DNA of 64,000 nucleotides from Zanthoxylum bungeanum (taxonomy: Eukaryota > Streptophyta > Magnoliopsida > Sapindales > Rutaceae). A program made the position numbers and the translations under genes. The stretch covers positions 30,850-94,849 of the forward strand of contig SKCR01031798.1 in assembly GCA_019454045.1 (NCBI GenBank), in the 5' to 3' direction. Each line of letters starts with the position of its first letter. Position 1 is the stretch's first letter. Below the pieces are notes generated by a model that was not told the DNA's origin, did no database searches, and was given only the letters and a program-made list of their open reading frames with translations. Below, in pieces: positions 47,820 to 59,432 of the stretch.

Positions 47820-48700
47820 ATGGCGGCACCTCCAACCAATCTTTTTGCTCGTATGCTATATACGAATAAGCTAAAAGGCGCTGAGAATTTTTCCAATTGA
47901 GATATGGATTTGAGGATTGTCCTCAATTCCGAAAAGCTAGGGTACATTTTGGAAGGTCAATTACCACTTGCTATATCACCTGATGCATCTCCTGAAGAAC
48001 ATGAGACTTTCAAGCGATGAGAGGATGATGATTTAAGGGTTAAATCATTCATCCTGAGTTCTCTTTCTTCTGAGCTTAAGAAGACTTAATTTATGATGCA
48101 TGATGCATATAACATGATGACACAACTTCGTGAATCGTTCATGAACCAGGAACAGGTCGTGGTTCATAGAGTTTCGATGGAATTGTTCCATTTTAAACTT
48201 GATGAGGAGCAGGCTGTGAGCCCGCATGTGCTTCACTTGATCGATTTGATCGAGCAGTTGAGGCGCCATGATTTCACTCTCAATGAAACTCTGGGTCGTT
48301 GTGTCATTCTCGGTTCGCTCCCGGCTTCATATCGCCATTTGTAATGTATTTCAACATGAACAGGATTCACTGTTCTTACCGTGAGTTGCATAGGATGCTT
48401 CTCACAGCAGATGAAGATTTAAGGAAGGGAGTTCCGACCCGCCTTCTGAAACCCACTTTCCTTTCCACTTTTCCCAATCCAAGGCGAAGGGGAAGAAGAT
48501 AAAAGGAAAGAAAAATAAGCGTTTCAATATTCCTCCGCAAGGTAAGACATCGAAGCCCAATAGAGCTTCTGAAGACAAGTGCCACCACTGCCAGAAAGTC
48601 GAGCACTGGAAATGAAACTGCCCGGACTATCTCGCGCAACTCAGGAAGGAAAAAGCATCGACATCAGGTACTTTTATTTTTCCTATTATCGATATCTCAT
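47820..48700 (+). pseudogene. copia gag (element H), several stops
   Basis: It starts at ATG 47820 (MAAPPTNLFARMLYTNKLKG) after a long leader. The frame continues as DMDLRIVLNSEKLGYILEGQ, FMMHDAYNMMTQLRESFMNQ and VLHLIDLIEQLRRHDF, matching UBN2-type gag. TGA stops replace probable tryptophans at about 47898 and 48018, and TAA a probable glutamine at about 48087. After a frameshift, a zinc knuckle (CHHCQKVEHWK-stop-NC, about 48580-48627) remains. Confidence 0.85.
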
Positions 48701-48709
48701 TGGCTTGTG

Positions 48710-48900
48710 AAGCAATGACATCAAATTGGATTTTGGATTTTGCTTGTCCTATTCACATTTGCAATACGTTGTAGGTGCTAACAGGAAGTAGACGGCTGAA
48801 ATCTAGGGCGATGCAGTTGCGATGCGAGAGTGGATTTTGCTTGTCCTATTCACATTTGCAATACTCTCTGGATACAGTTGCAGTGGGCATATGCGAGATT
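48710..48900 (+). pseudogene. copia protease with duplicated active-site region (element H)
   Basis: SNWILDFACPIHICNT sits where copia proteases have a D-T/S-G catalytic triplet; here it is DFA, so activity is lost. The 34 bases 48734-48767 recur exactly at 48831-48864, 97 bp on, with partly repeated sequence after them. The unit was therefore tandemly duplicated. Confidence 0.75.
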
Positions 48901-49149
48901 CCCTTACCAAGTGGGAAACTTTGTTAAATGACTGATATTTTGTGCCATGATGTGTGGCGAATATTATGTCCCCTTTTGTATTAGATACTGAAGTTTATAA
49001 TGTAAATATTAAGAATCATTATTTATATTTATATGATAGTAATGATATTCAGATCCTTAGTTGTCCAAACGAGCATGGTCATTACATATTGTGTACCTCA
49101 TAAGATATCTTTAATACTGGAATAAATAAACATAAACAATCTGATATAA

Positions 49150-49800
49150 ATAATACTGAACTTTGGCATATGCTATTAGGTCATATAGAGGTGAAACGCC
49201 TAACCCATTGGTTAAGAATGGTTTGATACATGATCTCACCATTGAACCTTATCCAACTTACGAATCTTGTATTCGGGGTAAAATGACCAAAGCCCCATTT
49301 TCGGGTGTTGGACACCGAGCCACTGATTTATTGGAACTCGTACATTCTGATGTATGTGGTCCTTTAAGTCAAACTGCTCACAGTGGTTTTTTTCTTACTT
49401 CATCACATTTACCGATGATCTGTCACGGTACGGTTATGTCTATTTGATGAGACATAAATCGGAAACCTTTGAAACGTTCAAAGAATTCCAAAATGAAGTT
49501 GAAAAACAAACTGGTCAATATATTAAATGCCTTCGATCTGATCGAGACGATGAATATATGAGTGGAGAGTGCACTGATTATTTAAAAGAGAATGAAAATC
49601 TCGCTCAATATACTCCTCCAGGAACTCCGTAACATAATGGAGTGTCAGAGAGGAGAATCAGACTTTATTGGATATGGTCCAATAGATGTTGAGTTATACA
49701 GATTTACCCTATTACTTATGGGGTTATGCTCTTTTAACTGCCGCACATCTTTTGAACAGGATTCCTTCCAAGGCTATTCCTACGAATCCGTATAAGATGG
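49150..49800 (+). pseudogene. copia pre-integrase and integrase (element H), broken
   Basis: NTELWHMLLGHIE (about 49153) gives the zinc-domain histidines. Then YESCIRGKMTKAPFSGVGH and LELVHSDVCGPL (first catalytic D) follow in the frame 49163-49447. FITFTDDLSRYGYVYLMRHK and CLRSDRDDEYMSGE (second D) lie in the frame 49354-49632. A TAA at 49630-49632 interrupts the sequence just before HNGVSERR (catalytic E). All three catalytic residues can be read, but in three frame segments. Confidence 0.85.
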
Positions 49801-49926
49801 ACCGGTAGGAAACCAAATCTTAGTTATATTAATATTTGAGGGTGTCATGCATACGTCAGGATGGCTTATCAAGATAAGCTTTTACCTCGAGGGTAGAAGT
49901 TTAGGTTTGTTGGATATCCTTCAAAT

Positions 49927-51200
49927 ATGAAAGGATATTTATTCTATAATACCGAGAATCGAAATGTGTTCGTAGCTCGCTTCGTAAAATTTCCAGAAAT
50001 AGACTTTTTGGCTGAAGGTTGTGATCATAGACAGGTTGAACTTGATGAAGAACAACCTGGAACCAACAAACTAATGGAGGAACATATAGTTCAAGAAGAT
50101 GGAGAACCTTCATCACACACACTCAGTAGGTCACAAAGGGTATCTAGATCTCCTGAACGCTTGTATTTGATACAAGAAAAGAGTCTCGATGTTCTCTTAG
50201 TTGAAGAGACTGACCCTTTTACCTATAGAGAATCAATGTTGGACATAGACTCCGTGAAGTGGCAAGACGCCATGAAATCTGAGATGGACTCAATGCATGA
50301 GAATCAAGTTTGAACTTGGTTCCGCTTCATGAAGGAATTATTACTATCGGTTTGTAAATGGATTTACAAGAGGAAACGCGGGCTCGATGGAAAGGTTGAA
50401 ACCTTTAAGGCCCGACTGGTAGCTAAAGGTTACACGTAGCGACCTGGTGTCGACTACGATGAAAATTTTTCTCCAGTGGCAATGCTAAAGTCCATCAGGA
50501 ATTTTTTGTCAATTCCCGCATATCATGATTACGAGATTGGAAAATGGATGTCAAAATGGCTTTTCTAAATGGATTTCTTGATGAAAAAATCTATATGGAA
50601 CAGCCAGAGGGTTTTTCATCCAGCGAGAACTCAAGCATGGTATGCAAGCTGAAGAAGTCCATTTATGGACTTAAACAGGCTTCACGATGTTGGAATCTTT
50701 GATTCGATGAGATAATCAAATTATCTGGTTACTCAAGAATTCGGAAGAATCCTGTGTGTATCAGAAGGCAGCAGTGGGAGTATGGTGGTATTTTTAATTC
50801 TCTATGTTGACGACATCCTTATCATTAGGAATGATATCGGGATGATGCAAGGCTTCAAAGCTTACCTCTGTAAGAATTTCTCCATGAAGGACCTGGGGTG
50901 AAGTTTCTTATGCCTTAGGCATAAAACTCTATAAAGATAGAAAAATGAAGCTTATTGGGTTATCCCAATCAATGTACATAGATAAGATCTTAGAATGGTA
51001 TAATTTTGGTAACTGTAAGACATCAAGCATACCGTTCAGATATGGCTTACATCTTTCGAAGAAGATGTGTTCGCAAACAGAAGATGAGAAGATTAGAATG
51101 TCTAATCAACCTTATGCTTCGTGTTTGGGAAGTATCATGTATGACATGTTATGTACTAGGCCTGATATCAGCTTCGCAGTTAGTATGACGAGCATATATT
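49927..51200 (+). pseudogene. copia linker and reverse transcriptase (element H), YVDD present
   Basis: The linker frame 49927-50313 includes MKGYLFYNTENRNVFVARFV and RSQRVSRSPERLYLIQEKSL. RT continues with MDVKMAFLNGF-type sequence, the KKSIYGLKQASR region and YVDD at 50803-50814. Then come SQSMYIDKILEWYNFGNCKT and NQPYASCLGSIMYDML. TAG at 50437-50439 lies at the same codon as in B. Frameshifts occur near 50310, 50535 and 50900. This intact path across the A insertion site defines the target duplication of A. Confidence 0.9.
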
Positions 51201-51209
51201 AGTCCAATC

Positions 51210-51790
51210 CAGTAAATGACCATTGGATGGCCATTAAACATATCCTAAAGTATCGTAAAATTACTAAGGATAAGTTTATTATTTATGGAGGAAAGGAATT
51301 GTAAGTTAATGGGTATACGGATTTCGATTTCCAATCGGATCTTGATGATAGAAAGTCTACATCAGGATTCGTGTTTACCCTTATCGGTGGAGCAGTTTGT
51401 TGGAAGAGTTCCAAATAGGGGTTGACAGTTGATTCCACCACAGAGGCAGAATATATTGCAGCTTCTGAAGCTGCAAAGGAAGCTGTTTTGGTTAGGAACT
51501 TTAACACAGAATTGGGAGTAGTCCCAAGTATCGAGAATCTGATTCTGTTATACTGTGATAATATTGGAGCCATTACGCAAGCAAAAGAACCATGGGAGCA
51601 TCAGAAGTCGAAGCATGTGGAATGAAATACCATATCATTCGAGAGATTATGTTGCGAGGGCACATTACCGTGTACAAGGTACCGAGTGAAAATAATGTAG
51701 CAGACCCGCTTACGAAGGCCTATCTCCGAAGTTATTTGATAAATATGTGGAGTCGATGGGTATTAGATACAATCGATATTGGTACTACAG
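51210..51790 (+). pseudogene. copia RNase H (element H), broken
   Basis: The frame 51422-51625 reads TVDSTTEAEYIAASEAAKEA and LLYCDNIGAITQAKEPWEHQ. The C-terminus 51592-51810 has NVADPLTKA. TAG at 51416-51418 is shared with element B. The PPT-like CAAATGGGAGATTTT precedes the 3' LTR. Confidence 0.85.
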
Positions 51791-51804
51791 CAAATGGGAG
51801 ATTT

Positions 51805-53819
51805 TGTTAGGGTTGGTGCTCTGAGCGCCAATTATATTATGTATTTCCTTGTAAATACTTATGTAATATTTTATTATGAATAAAATTAACAGTTTCTTTT
51901 ATATAACTTCTTCTTTAATATGGTAAAGACGTAACTGACCTTAGAATGATTAGTTATGATACTGTTGTAAAAGTTTCGCAACTGACATGAGTTGTATCAT
52001 GAAGTTGTCATTCTTAGAATCTTCCCGGTCAAGGTTTACACTACTTGGTCAGTAAAGTAAACTCGTTGAGACTAGTACATGTCGTATATTGGAATCTTGG
52101 ATTCCGATGGTTTCTCAGTGAACCATGAGTCTTGGAGACTCGTATAGACGTGTAGGTGTTTATAGCGGATAAACACTGAACGACTCACTGAAGATTCTTA
52201 ATGGATGGTACACCAACGTCAATAAGAATCTTCTCAGGTTGAGTGAGCATAATGATTCTTTGACTTGAGATACCACTGTGGGATCTGAGTTATCTCCACA
52301 CTTAGATGGCAGTCACGTCACCGATTTATTTGGATCAGACCTCTGCTTGTTCGTTGGGTGTGGACTAATGCTCAGGATATTCTGTGTGTATCAAGATAGG
52401 ATCCGTCAGCTCTGTGTACAGACCCATTATTCAATATGGAATTAGCAATCTGTTAAATCCATGGGCCTGTGGTACACTGTAGAAATTATTTCTAAGTGTT
52501 TTTTGAGAGATTGTTAATAGAAACGTCGACGTGATTACATCTATAGAGATTTGACGTTTGTATATATATCTCTGGATTAATCCGGATACTTGTGACGGAG
52601 GGATTATACGTATGCAGGGACCTCGACCTGTATGATTCAGAGAGTTTTTCTGTGTTCGTCATAATTTACGGGTGGGTGAATTATGGACACGAAATTTGAT
52701 TTCGTGACGGATATGCTTGAATCTAGAGAGTCTCACTAATGAAATATACTCGTAGAGCACTAGGGCAACTATTATGAATATATTGACTATTTATAACTCG
52801 TTTAACGGTTAAACGGAAAATAAATGCAATCGGGACCTAACGGTTATTCCGAATTAATGTGTATTTGTATTTAATATTTGATATTATTAAATACACATTA
52901 ATTAAATATCAATTTGTGATATTTAAACTTATATCATTAATATATGTAGTTGAGATATATTTAATGTAAATATAATACATATATTTAAGATATTTATATT
53001 TATTTATTAATTATTTAATGTTAAATAATTAAATATTATAAAATAAATATATTTAATTGTTTGTAAGTAATTTCATTTCTTCTTCTACATGAAAATTATT
53101 TCATTTTTTTCTTAGCTTCAATTGTGTTGTTAAGATCATGTCTATACTCTTTTAGTTTGTAATTAAATTTGTTGGAAGCTTGTTGGATGAGTTCATGCAT
53201 GTATAATTAATTTATTTGCTTATTAGTGAATTAAGCTTAATAAATTAATTAGAAAATTCAAGTTGCCATTCTAGAGTTAATTAGCCATTCATAATTAATC
53301 TAGAATTGTTCTTGATTAATTTCATGATGGTGAGACTTGATTGATGTGGTAATTGGATGATTAAGTATTGAATTTTGTCAATTTAATGTAAATTGCCCAA
53401 TTTGAGTAATTTATGAAATTAGGGTTCTTACTCATTCAAATTTTTGGGCTTTTCATATATATGATATAAATTGATGTATATTTGATTGTATGTCAAATTT
53501 GAGATTGATTGGATTTGATCTTGTTGTGTTTTGAACAAATTGGGCCAAATTACAATTAATTAAAAATCAGGGCAGATTCTGTAATTCTGGAAAATTATGG
53601 GCATTTTCGAAAATTTTGGAAAGTTTCTGGGTTTGAGTTTCAAATTAAAAAATTATTTTGGGATTGATTTGGAATCAATTAAATATGTAATTGACATAAT
53701 TAAGCACAAAAATAATTAATTTGTAAAAGTTTGGGGTATTTGGTAATTACTTAAAGAAATATGATTTCTTGGGTTAAAAATTTCATATTTTATGTATGTT
53801 TAATTAAATAAATAAGTTT
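51805..53819 (+). repeat. 3' LTR of element H, truncated
   Basis: It starts TGTTAGGGTTGGTGCTC and matches 11521-13921. About 300 bp are absent at about 53068 and the final roughly 100 bp are replaced by N. The 15-bp inverted repeat is conserved (52852-52866 with 52889-52903). Confidence 0.9.
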
Positions 53820-53991
53820 GGACCAGAAATAGGTAAAAAATGCAAGTCAAAAATTTGGAATGAATAGTAATTTCGGACCCCAATGCAAAAAATCTCAAAC
53901 TTTCTCTATTTTTCGACACTCTTCTACACTATTCTTAAATATCATTTAAGTCCTACTATATAATAGGGGATACTATTCAAGGATTAGAGAA

Positions 53992-54122
53992 TGGAAAAAG
54001 AAAAGAAGAACGTTGGTGTGGTCTGAAGAAGAAGAGACGGAGAAGAAAGAAAGAAAGAGAAGAGAGAAAGAAAGGAAGAAGAGAGGAAGGAAAGAAGAAA
54101 GAAAGGGAGAAAGAAAGAAGAA
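53992..54122 (+). repeat. purine-rich tract (GA-rich low complexity)
   Basis: About 130 bases almost wholly A and G (GAAAGAAAGAGAAGAGAGAA type). The two minus-strand frames here, rich in F, L and S, are translations of this tract and not genes. Confidence 0.85.
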
Positions 54123-55222
54123 GTAAGGAAGGCTTGGCATCCTTGAAACCCTAGAAGAGGTGGACGTCCACAAAAGAAAAAAGGTAAGAAATCCATGACC
54201 CATTTTTAAAAAATGATGAGTTTGATGATTTGACATTTGTATTGTGTTTGTGAAATGAGTATGATGATGAATGTGTGATTCTTTTTGTTTTGAGTCAATA
54301 GAAAGGTTGGTAAACCTCATTTGTTAAAATTGGGTGTAATTTGGTGAGTGGATATGAAATGAATTAAAGGTTAACTTTTTAATGAATTGATGGTTAATGC
54401 ATGTAGAATGAGTGTAAGATGATGTATTGTATGTTCGTTTTTGGTTTGGAAGTTTGATATAGAATGGATTTTAATGTTTGGAGTTTGAATGAATCTAGAG
54501 AAGTATGAACATAATTCTAATTTTCCAGGTCACGTCGTGACGCTGAAGAGTAGCGCGTCGCGATGCGCATGAAGAAAATGAAAGCACGCCTTTGGACTTA
54601 GCGCATCACGACGCGCAAGTTTTGCGTCGCGACACGATGCTCAAAATTTTCCGAAAACAGCTTTAAACCACCCAGTCCCTCCTAGCGCGGTTAGAGACCA
54701 CCCTTGGGGTCTCGTATCAGTTCGTATACATATCTTACATCAAAATAGGATTGTGACAAGCCTCGTAGTTAACACCTATTGACTTATCGTTAAACTTAGT
54801 TGGATATCAAGGTTTATTTTACTATATATATACTAATCAAGTTTCTGATTCTAGATTATCCACAGGAATTGCAACTCTCTTCGGTAATGGAACCAGTACC
54901 AGCCAGATTCCAAAACTGTGAGTGGACACCTCTTTCTTTAAGTTGATTTTATTTAATGATTTATTTGTTCTTTTAAATGGAGATTACTTTTCTGCAATTA
55001 GGGCGTTAGCCAAGTTTGTTATTATATCATATATGATTTAGTATTTTTTTTAGAAATGTTTTAGAAAAGAAATGGTTTTCAGAAAATGTTTCTTATAGAT
55101 TTGAGATTCAAAACATGGTTTTATATTTTTCGGGGCATAAGGGAAAAACTCACCCCATTATGTAACTTGAGACAGTATGGAATTGACAGATATAGAGACA
55201 TGTGCACATGTAGAGGACTGAA

Positions 55223-55450
55223 GGGACGACGATACATAACGCCCTCAGATCCTAGAGCAATGCGAGGGGGACGGCGATATGTAACGCCCTTAGACCCTAG
55301 TTTCAGAGTTTGGGTGGTAACATAGATCCACACACCCAGTTCTAGTTTTGTGGCTTGGGGGACGGCAATACGTAACGCCTCAAAGTCATGGATTTGCACT
55401 GCTGGCTACAGTTAGGCGTCTGAGGGGACGGTGATACGTAACGCCCTCAT
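55223..55450 (+). repeat. four spaced copies of GACGGCGATACGTAACGCC
   Basis: Copies at about 55224, 55269, 55359 and 55427, each with a preceding GGGG or AGGG and most followed by CTCA, CTTA or TCA. Spacing is 45-90 bp. The core GGCGATACGTAACGCC is partly palindromic. Frames 55086-55325 and 55121-55399 merely translate it. Confidence 0.8.
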
Positions 55451-56093
55451 ACGTCAAGGTTTTTCAGATACAGAGCAGCTTACAGTTTTCAGATTTTCAG
55501 TACACAGTTTTCAGAAATCAGATTTTAGAAAATAGTTTTCGAAAACCAGAGTTTCAAAAGCAGATCCAGAAAGACCAGTTTTGAAAAGGAGATTTCAGAC
55601 GAAGTTTTCAGAAAAGAGTTTTTTTTTCATAAAGTTATTTCTGAAACTTTGAATTTAGAACCAAATGTTTATACTCAGTTTTTCAGTTTTGCGTCCACTC
55701 ACTTAGATCGTTCAAGGATCTAACCCCCCCACTCCCAGTGTTTGTTTTGCAGGTATTCCATGAGGACAAGGTCAATAGGACAGATACTGATGGTAGTCAC
55801 TAGTGGGTCTGAGTCCACCAATTAGAGTATAAGTTCAGTCAAGTCAAGTAAAGTTTAGTTTCAAAAATTGTATAAGTGAAGTTGTGTTTCAGTATTAAGT
55901 GTAGAGTCTAAATGTATATAATGTTAAGTGCATATGAGTTTGTACTTTATGTTAACAAGTTGGGAAATGGTCCCATGTTCAAATTATAGTTGAGTTATGA
56001 CAGAAGCAAAAAATTCAGTTAATATGTCAGAGGCTCAGGGAAATAGTACGACCTATTCCCCGCCGGTAACATCTCCGGATCAGGGATGTTATA

Positions 56094-56830
56094 ATATTTA
56101 TCTTTCGTAAAGGATGATTCATTAGTCGAAAGAGTGATTGATTAGAATGTCTAATCAATCTTATGCATTATAGGATGATGGCATAATGAATACTATATTA
56201 TGTACATTAAAGATATAAATATATTTGTAATTGTTGCGAGTTATTTTGATATGTAGTAGACGTGAAACATATTCTTTGTTATCCTTGAGATATTAAGAAC
56301 AAGTTTTTTATTCATAGAGAATATAATCAGCAACCATTAGGGTCAGATTAGTTTTGAGTCTAATTATGACTATATTATCTATGTCATATAAAGTCAAAAA
56401 AGATGCAGTGGGAGTGTCACTGTTGATTCTACTAAATCAGTAGAATTAGTTGTAACTTATGAAGTATTGACTTATGAAGTTGCATAGTGACCTTATAGAT
56501 TAGAAGTTTTGATATTTGTATTGTTCTTGCAGTTGTCTGCAAAGTATTTGGATTTGATCCCTAAATACATAGACAACTTAATAGCTGTAACACAATATGA
56601 TGTAGCATCTGAGTCATATTGATGTAGAACTTGGGTTCTACAAAATATGAATGATGATGGTTAAGGGAAACAATTGGGTTTGTTAGACAGACCCAATATG
56701 TTATAGTGGGCTTACTTGTTATTGCCTACCTCTTGAGCACTATGTGAGCTCTTGAGGGCCATGAGTAAGTGATACACATTGAGATGTGTATATGATATCG
56801 TGGATTGGCACTAGAGCAAGTGGGAGAAAT
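56094..56830 (+). pseudogene. decayed copia RT-RNase H 3' end (element I)
   Basis: Nucleotide similarity to B and H: TTAGAATGTCTAATCAATCT at about 56136 matches the MSNQP region, GCAGTGGGAGTGTCACTG follows, and GTTGATTCTACTAAATCAG matches the TVDSTTEAEY region. It ends GCACTAGAGCAAGTGGGAGAAAT, a PPT beside the LTR at 56831. No open frame remains, so it is older than B and H. Confidence 0.65.
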
Positions 56831-59432
56831 TGTTAGGGTTGGTGCTCGAAGTGCCAATCCAGATCGTATTTATGTCCGATTCATGAATACGAACAATTCC
56901 TTTTTTCCATAATATTACTTATTGAATGGTAGCACCTCTTGTCTTTTATATACATATTCGATCTAATTGCGATTAGATATCTAATTATGATTATATTGAA
57001 ACTAAATATAATTTAGTGATATGTATATATTAGACAAAGACCCGATAATATATAATGTAGTGCGCAGTTACAAAGTAATTTGTAATTGACATTGGGAAGT
57101 GACACTACCAGAAATATATTATCAAATAAAATTCCTGGTCAAGATTTACTAACACGGGTCGGTTAGGAAAATTCGTTGAAACCAGTACACTTCATATATC
57201 GAGAATTGGTCTGATGGTTTATCCCAATGAACCATGAGTCTGAGAAGACTCGTATAGACGTGTAGGTGTTTATAGTGGATAAACACTGAACGACTCATCG
57301 AAGATTTCCTAATAGATGGTACACCAACGTCAATAGGAATGTTCTCGGGTTGAGTGAGCATAGTGATCCTTCGACTTGAGGTACCACTGTGGATGTATGA
57401 GGTATCCTCCACACTTTGATGGCAATCACGTCACCGATCTATTAAGATCAGACCTCCGCCTGTTCGTTGGGTGTGGACTGATCCTCATGATATCCTGTGT
57501 GTATCAAGATATGATCCGTCAGTTCTGTGTACAGAGCATAGGTATTCAATGTGCAATTAGCAATCTGTTAAATCCATGGGCCCGTGGTACACTGTAGAAG
57601 TTAGTTTTGAGTGTTATTAGGAGGTTGATAATAGAATCGTCGACGAGATTATACCTATAGAGATTTGAATTTTTTATCTATATCTCTGGGATAATCCAAA
57701 TACTTGTGACGAAAGGATTATACGTATGCGATGACCTTGACCAATATGGTTCAACGAGTTTATCTGTGGTCGTCATAATTTATGGGTGGGTAAATTATGG
57801 ACACGAAATTGGATTTCGTGACGGATATGTCTGAATCTAGAGAGTCTCACTAATGAGATATACTCGTAGGGCACTAAGGCAACTTATAAATAATACTGAT
57901 TATTTATAAGTCGTTTAACAGTTAAAAGATAATACATGTGTTTGAGATCTTTCGGCCATTTATTAAATTTTAAATTATGTAATTTGATATTTATATTAAT
58001 ATATGTATTTTGATTATTTAATGTAATATAATACATATATTTAAGATATTTGTATTTAATTATTTGATTATTCAAATGTTGAATAAATAAAATTAATTAA
58101 ATGATAAATATCTTTTTACTTTATTAAAGTAAGATAAATGGCACTTTTTAATTGGATTAAGTGGCCAATTTTGATTAGATTAAATTGTTTAATTTGATTG
58201 GCACATTTGTAGATTTCATTTATGGTTAAATGATATATATCTACATTTTTTCAATTTTAATTATTGAAACAAAAATGAAAAAATATATGACTATTATATT
58301 TCCTACAATTTCGGCCACTCATTGGAAATTATATAAGCTTTCTTTTTTCATTTTGTTTCGTAATCTAAGAACCCTAAAAACATATAAAAAGAGAGTTTGA
58401 GAGAAGAAAGAAAGCAAAAGAAAGCTTGGATTTTTGGAAAATTAGTAAGTTTTTCTTACTTTCTTCTTCATGAGAGTTGTTTCTATCATACTATGCTTCA
58501 ATTTATGTAGCTTAGTTTCTTCTCTACTCTTTTTTGGATTTGTTTTGATGGTTGGGAACTTGGATGAAAGATGGAAGCATGTATATGTTAAAAGAATGCA
58601 TGAAATTGTTTCTTAAGCATTCTTTCTAACCATTTGATGGTGAGTTGCCATTTTAGAGTTGTTTAGCCACTCATAAATGACCTAAAATTATTCTTGAGTT
58701 TTTTTATGGTGGTGAGACTTGTTTGGTATGGAAAGAATTGAATTAAAGTTTTGAATTTAATTAATTTGGTGTTAATTTGCCAATTTGTGAAAATTATAAA
58801 ATTAGGGTTCATAACCCACTCAACATTTGAGGCTTTTCATATATGTGTTAATTAATGATGTGTATATGATGCATATTAATTTTGGTGTCGATCGGACTTG
58901 ATCTTGAATGATTTTGAACCAATTGGACTAAAATGCAATTCTTGGAAACTTGAGGGACCTCTCGGTAATTTTGAAAAAAAATTGTTTTCTTGAATTTAAA
59001 TTTGTATTTTGACATGTATGACATGTATAAATCATTTGGTAGTGATTTTGAATCACCTAATTATGTATTTGACAAATTAGGACTAAAATGATTAAAATGT
59101 AAAATTTTAGGGGCATTTCCGTAAATACTGAAAAATTTGGAAATTTTCAGATTTTCAGTTTTAATGTATATTTGATGTACAAATCATTTTGGTTGTGATT
59201 GGAAATCATCTAAGCTTGTTTTGAACAAGTTAGGACTAAAATGATTAAAATGGAAAGCTTTGGGCTTTATAGTAATATACTGAAATTATGATTTTCGGGT
59301 TAAAGATTTATATTTTTGAGTATTGAGTGATTAAAATAAATATGTTTATTTTAATTACCCAATAAAAATTAAAGAAATCGAAAAATATCTGCATTCTGCT
59401 GCGTAACCCGGGTATTTTGCCCAAAACCCAAC
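56831..59432 (+). repeat. divergent family-2 LTR (element I)
   Basis: Starts TGTTAGGGTTGGTGCTCG and ends near CCCAACA at 59427-59433, about 2.6 kb. A central block (about 57220-57860) matches H (52130-52760) closely, while the flanks are much more diverged. The GTGTTTAT/ATAAACAC hairpin is retained (57266-57286). Its right end runs straight into copia gag coding sequence without a PBS. Confidence 0.8.

Larger units (their letters stand above)
11521..53819 (+). mobile_element. Ty1/copia element H (family 2), split by element G, 3' LTR truncated
   Basis: The 5' LTR is 11521-13921, the PBS 13925-13936, and the leader 13937-14145 resumes at 47301-47819 after the G insertion. Gag follows at 47820, then protease, integrase, RT and RNase H to 51790, with the 3' LTR 51805-53819. 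Removing G (14146-47300) leaves about 9.1 kb. Domain order integrase before RT identifies Ty1/copia. Many stops make it non-autonomous. The 3' LTR has lost about 300 bp internally near 53068 and roughly its last 100 bp. Confidence 0.85.
53819..56093 (+). mobile_element. unidentified LTR-like segment N
   Basis: A 2.3-kb non-coding segment between the cut H LTR and the I pol fragment, with different sequence on both sides and no target duplication I can see. It holds a purine tract (53992-54122), GCGTCGCGACGC-like palindromes (54534-54640), and four copies of GACGGCGATACGTAACGCC (55223-55450). A TTTGTTTTGCAGG acceptor-like site lies near 55743, and the end reads CAGGGATGTTATAA. It resembles long gypsy-type solo LTRs in composition, but the ends are uncertain and the family is unknown. 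Confidence 0.35.

Noticed and set aside
53973..54320. Minus-strand frames rich in F, L and S that look like a membrane protein
   Set aside because: They translate the GA-rich low-complexity tract; no start context, no family similarity, and two overlapping frames give the same look.
55086..55399. Frames on both strands over the GACGGCGATACGTAACGCC units
   Set aside because: Pure translation of a repeat, with no independent support.
55720..55760. Possible 3' splice site (TTTGTTTTGCAGG) as evidence for a host gene exon
   Set aside because: No adjoining open frame or matching donor and no conserved coding text; similar sites occur by chance in T-rich LTR DNA.
57884..58075. Minus-strand frame rich in N, Y and I
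   Set aside because: AT-rich LTR sequence; composition explains the frame.
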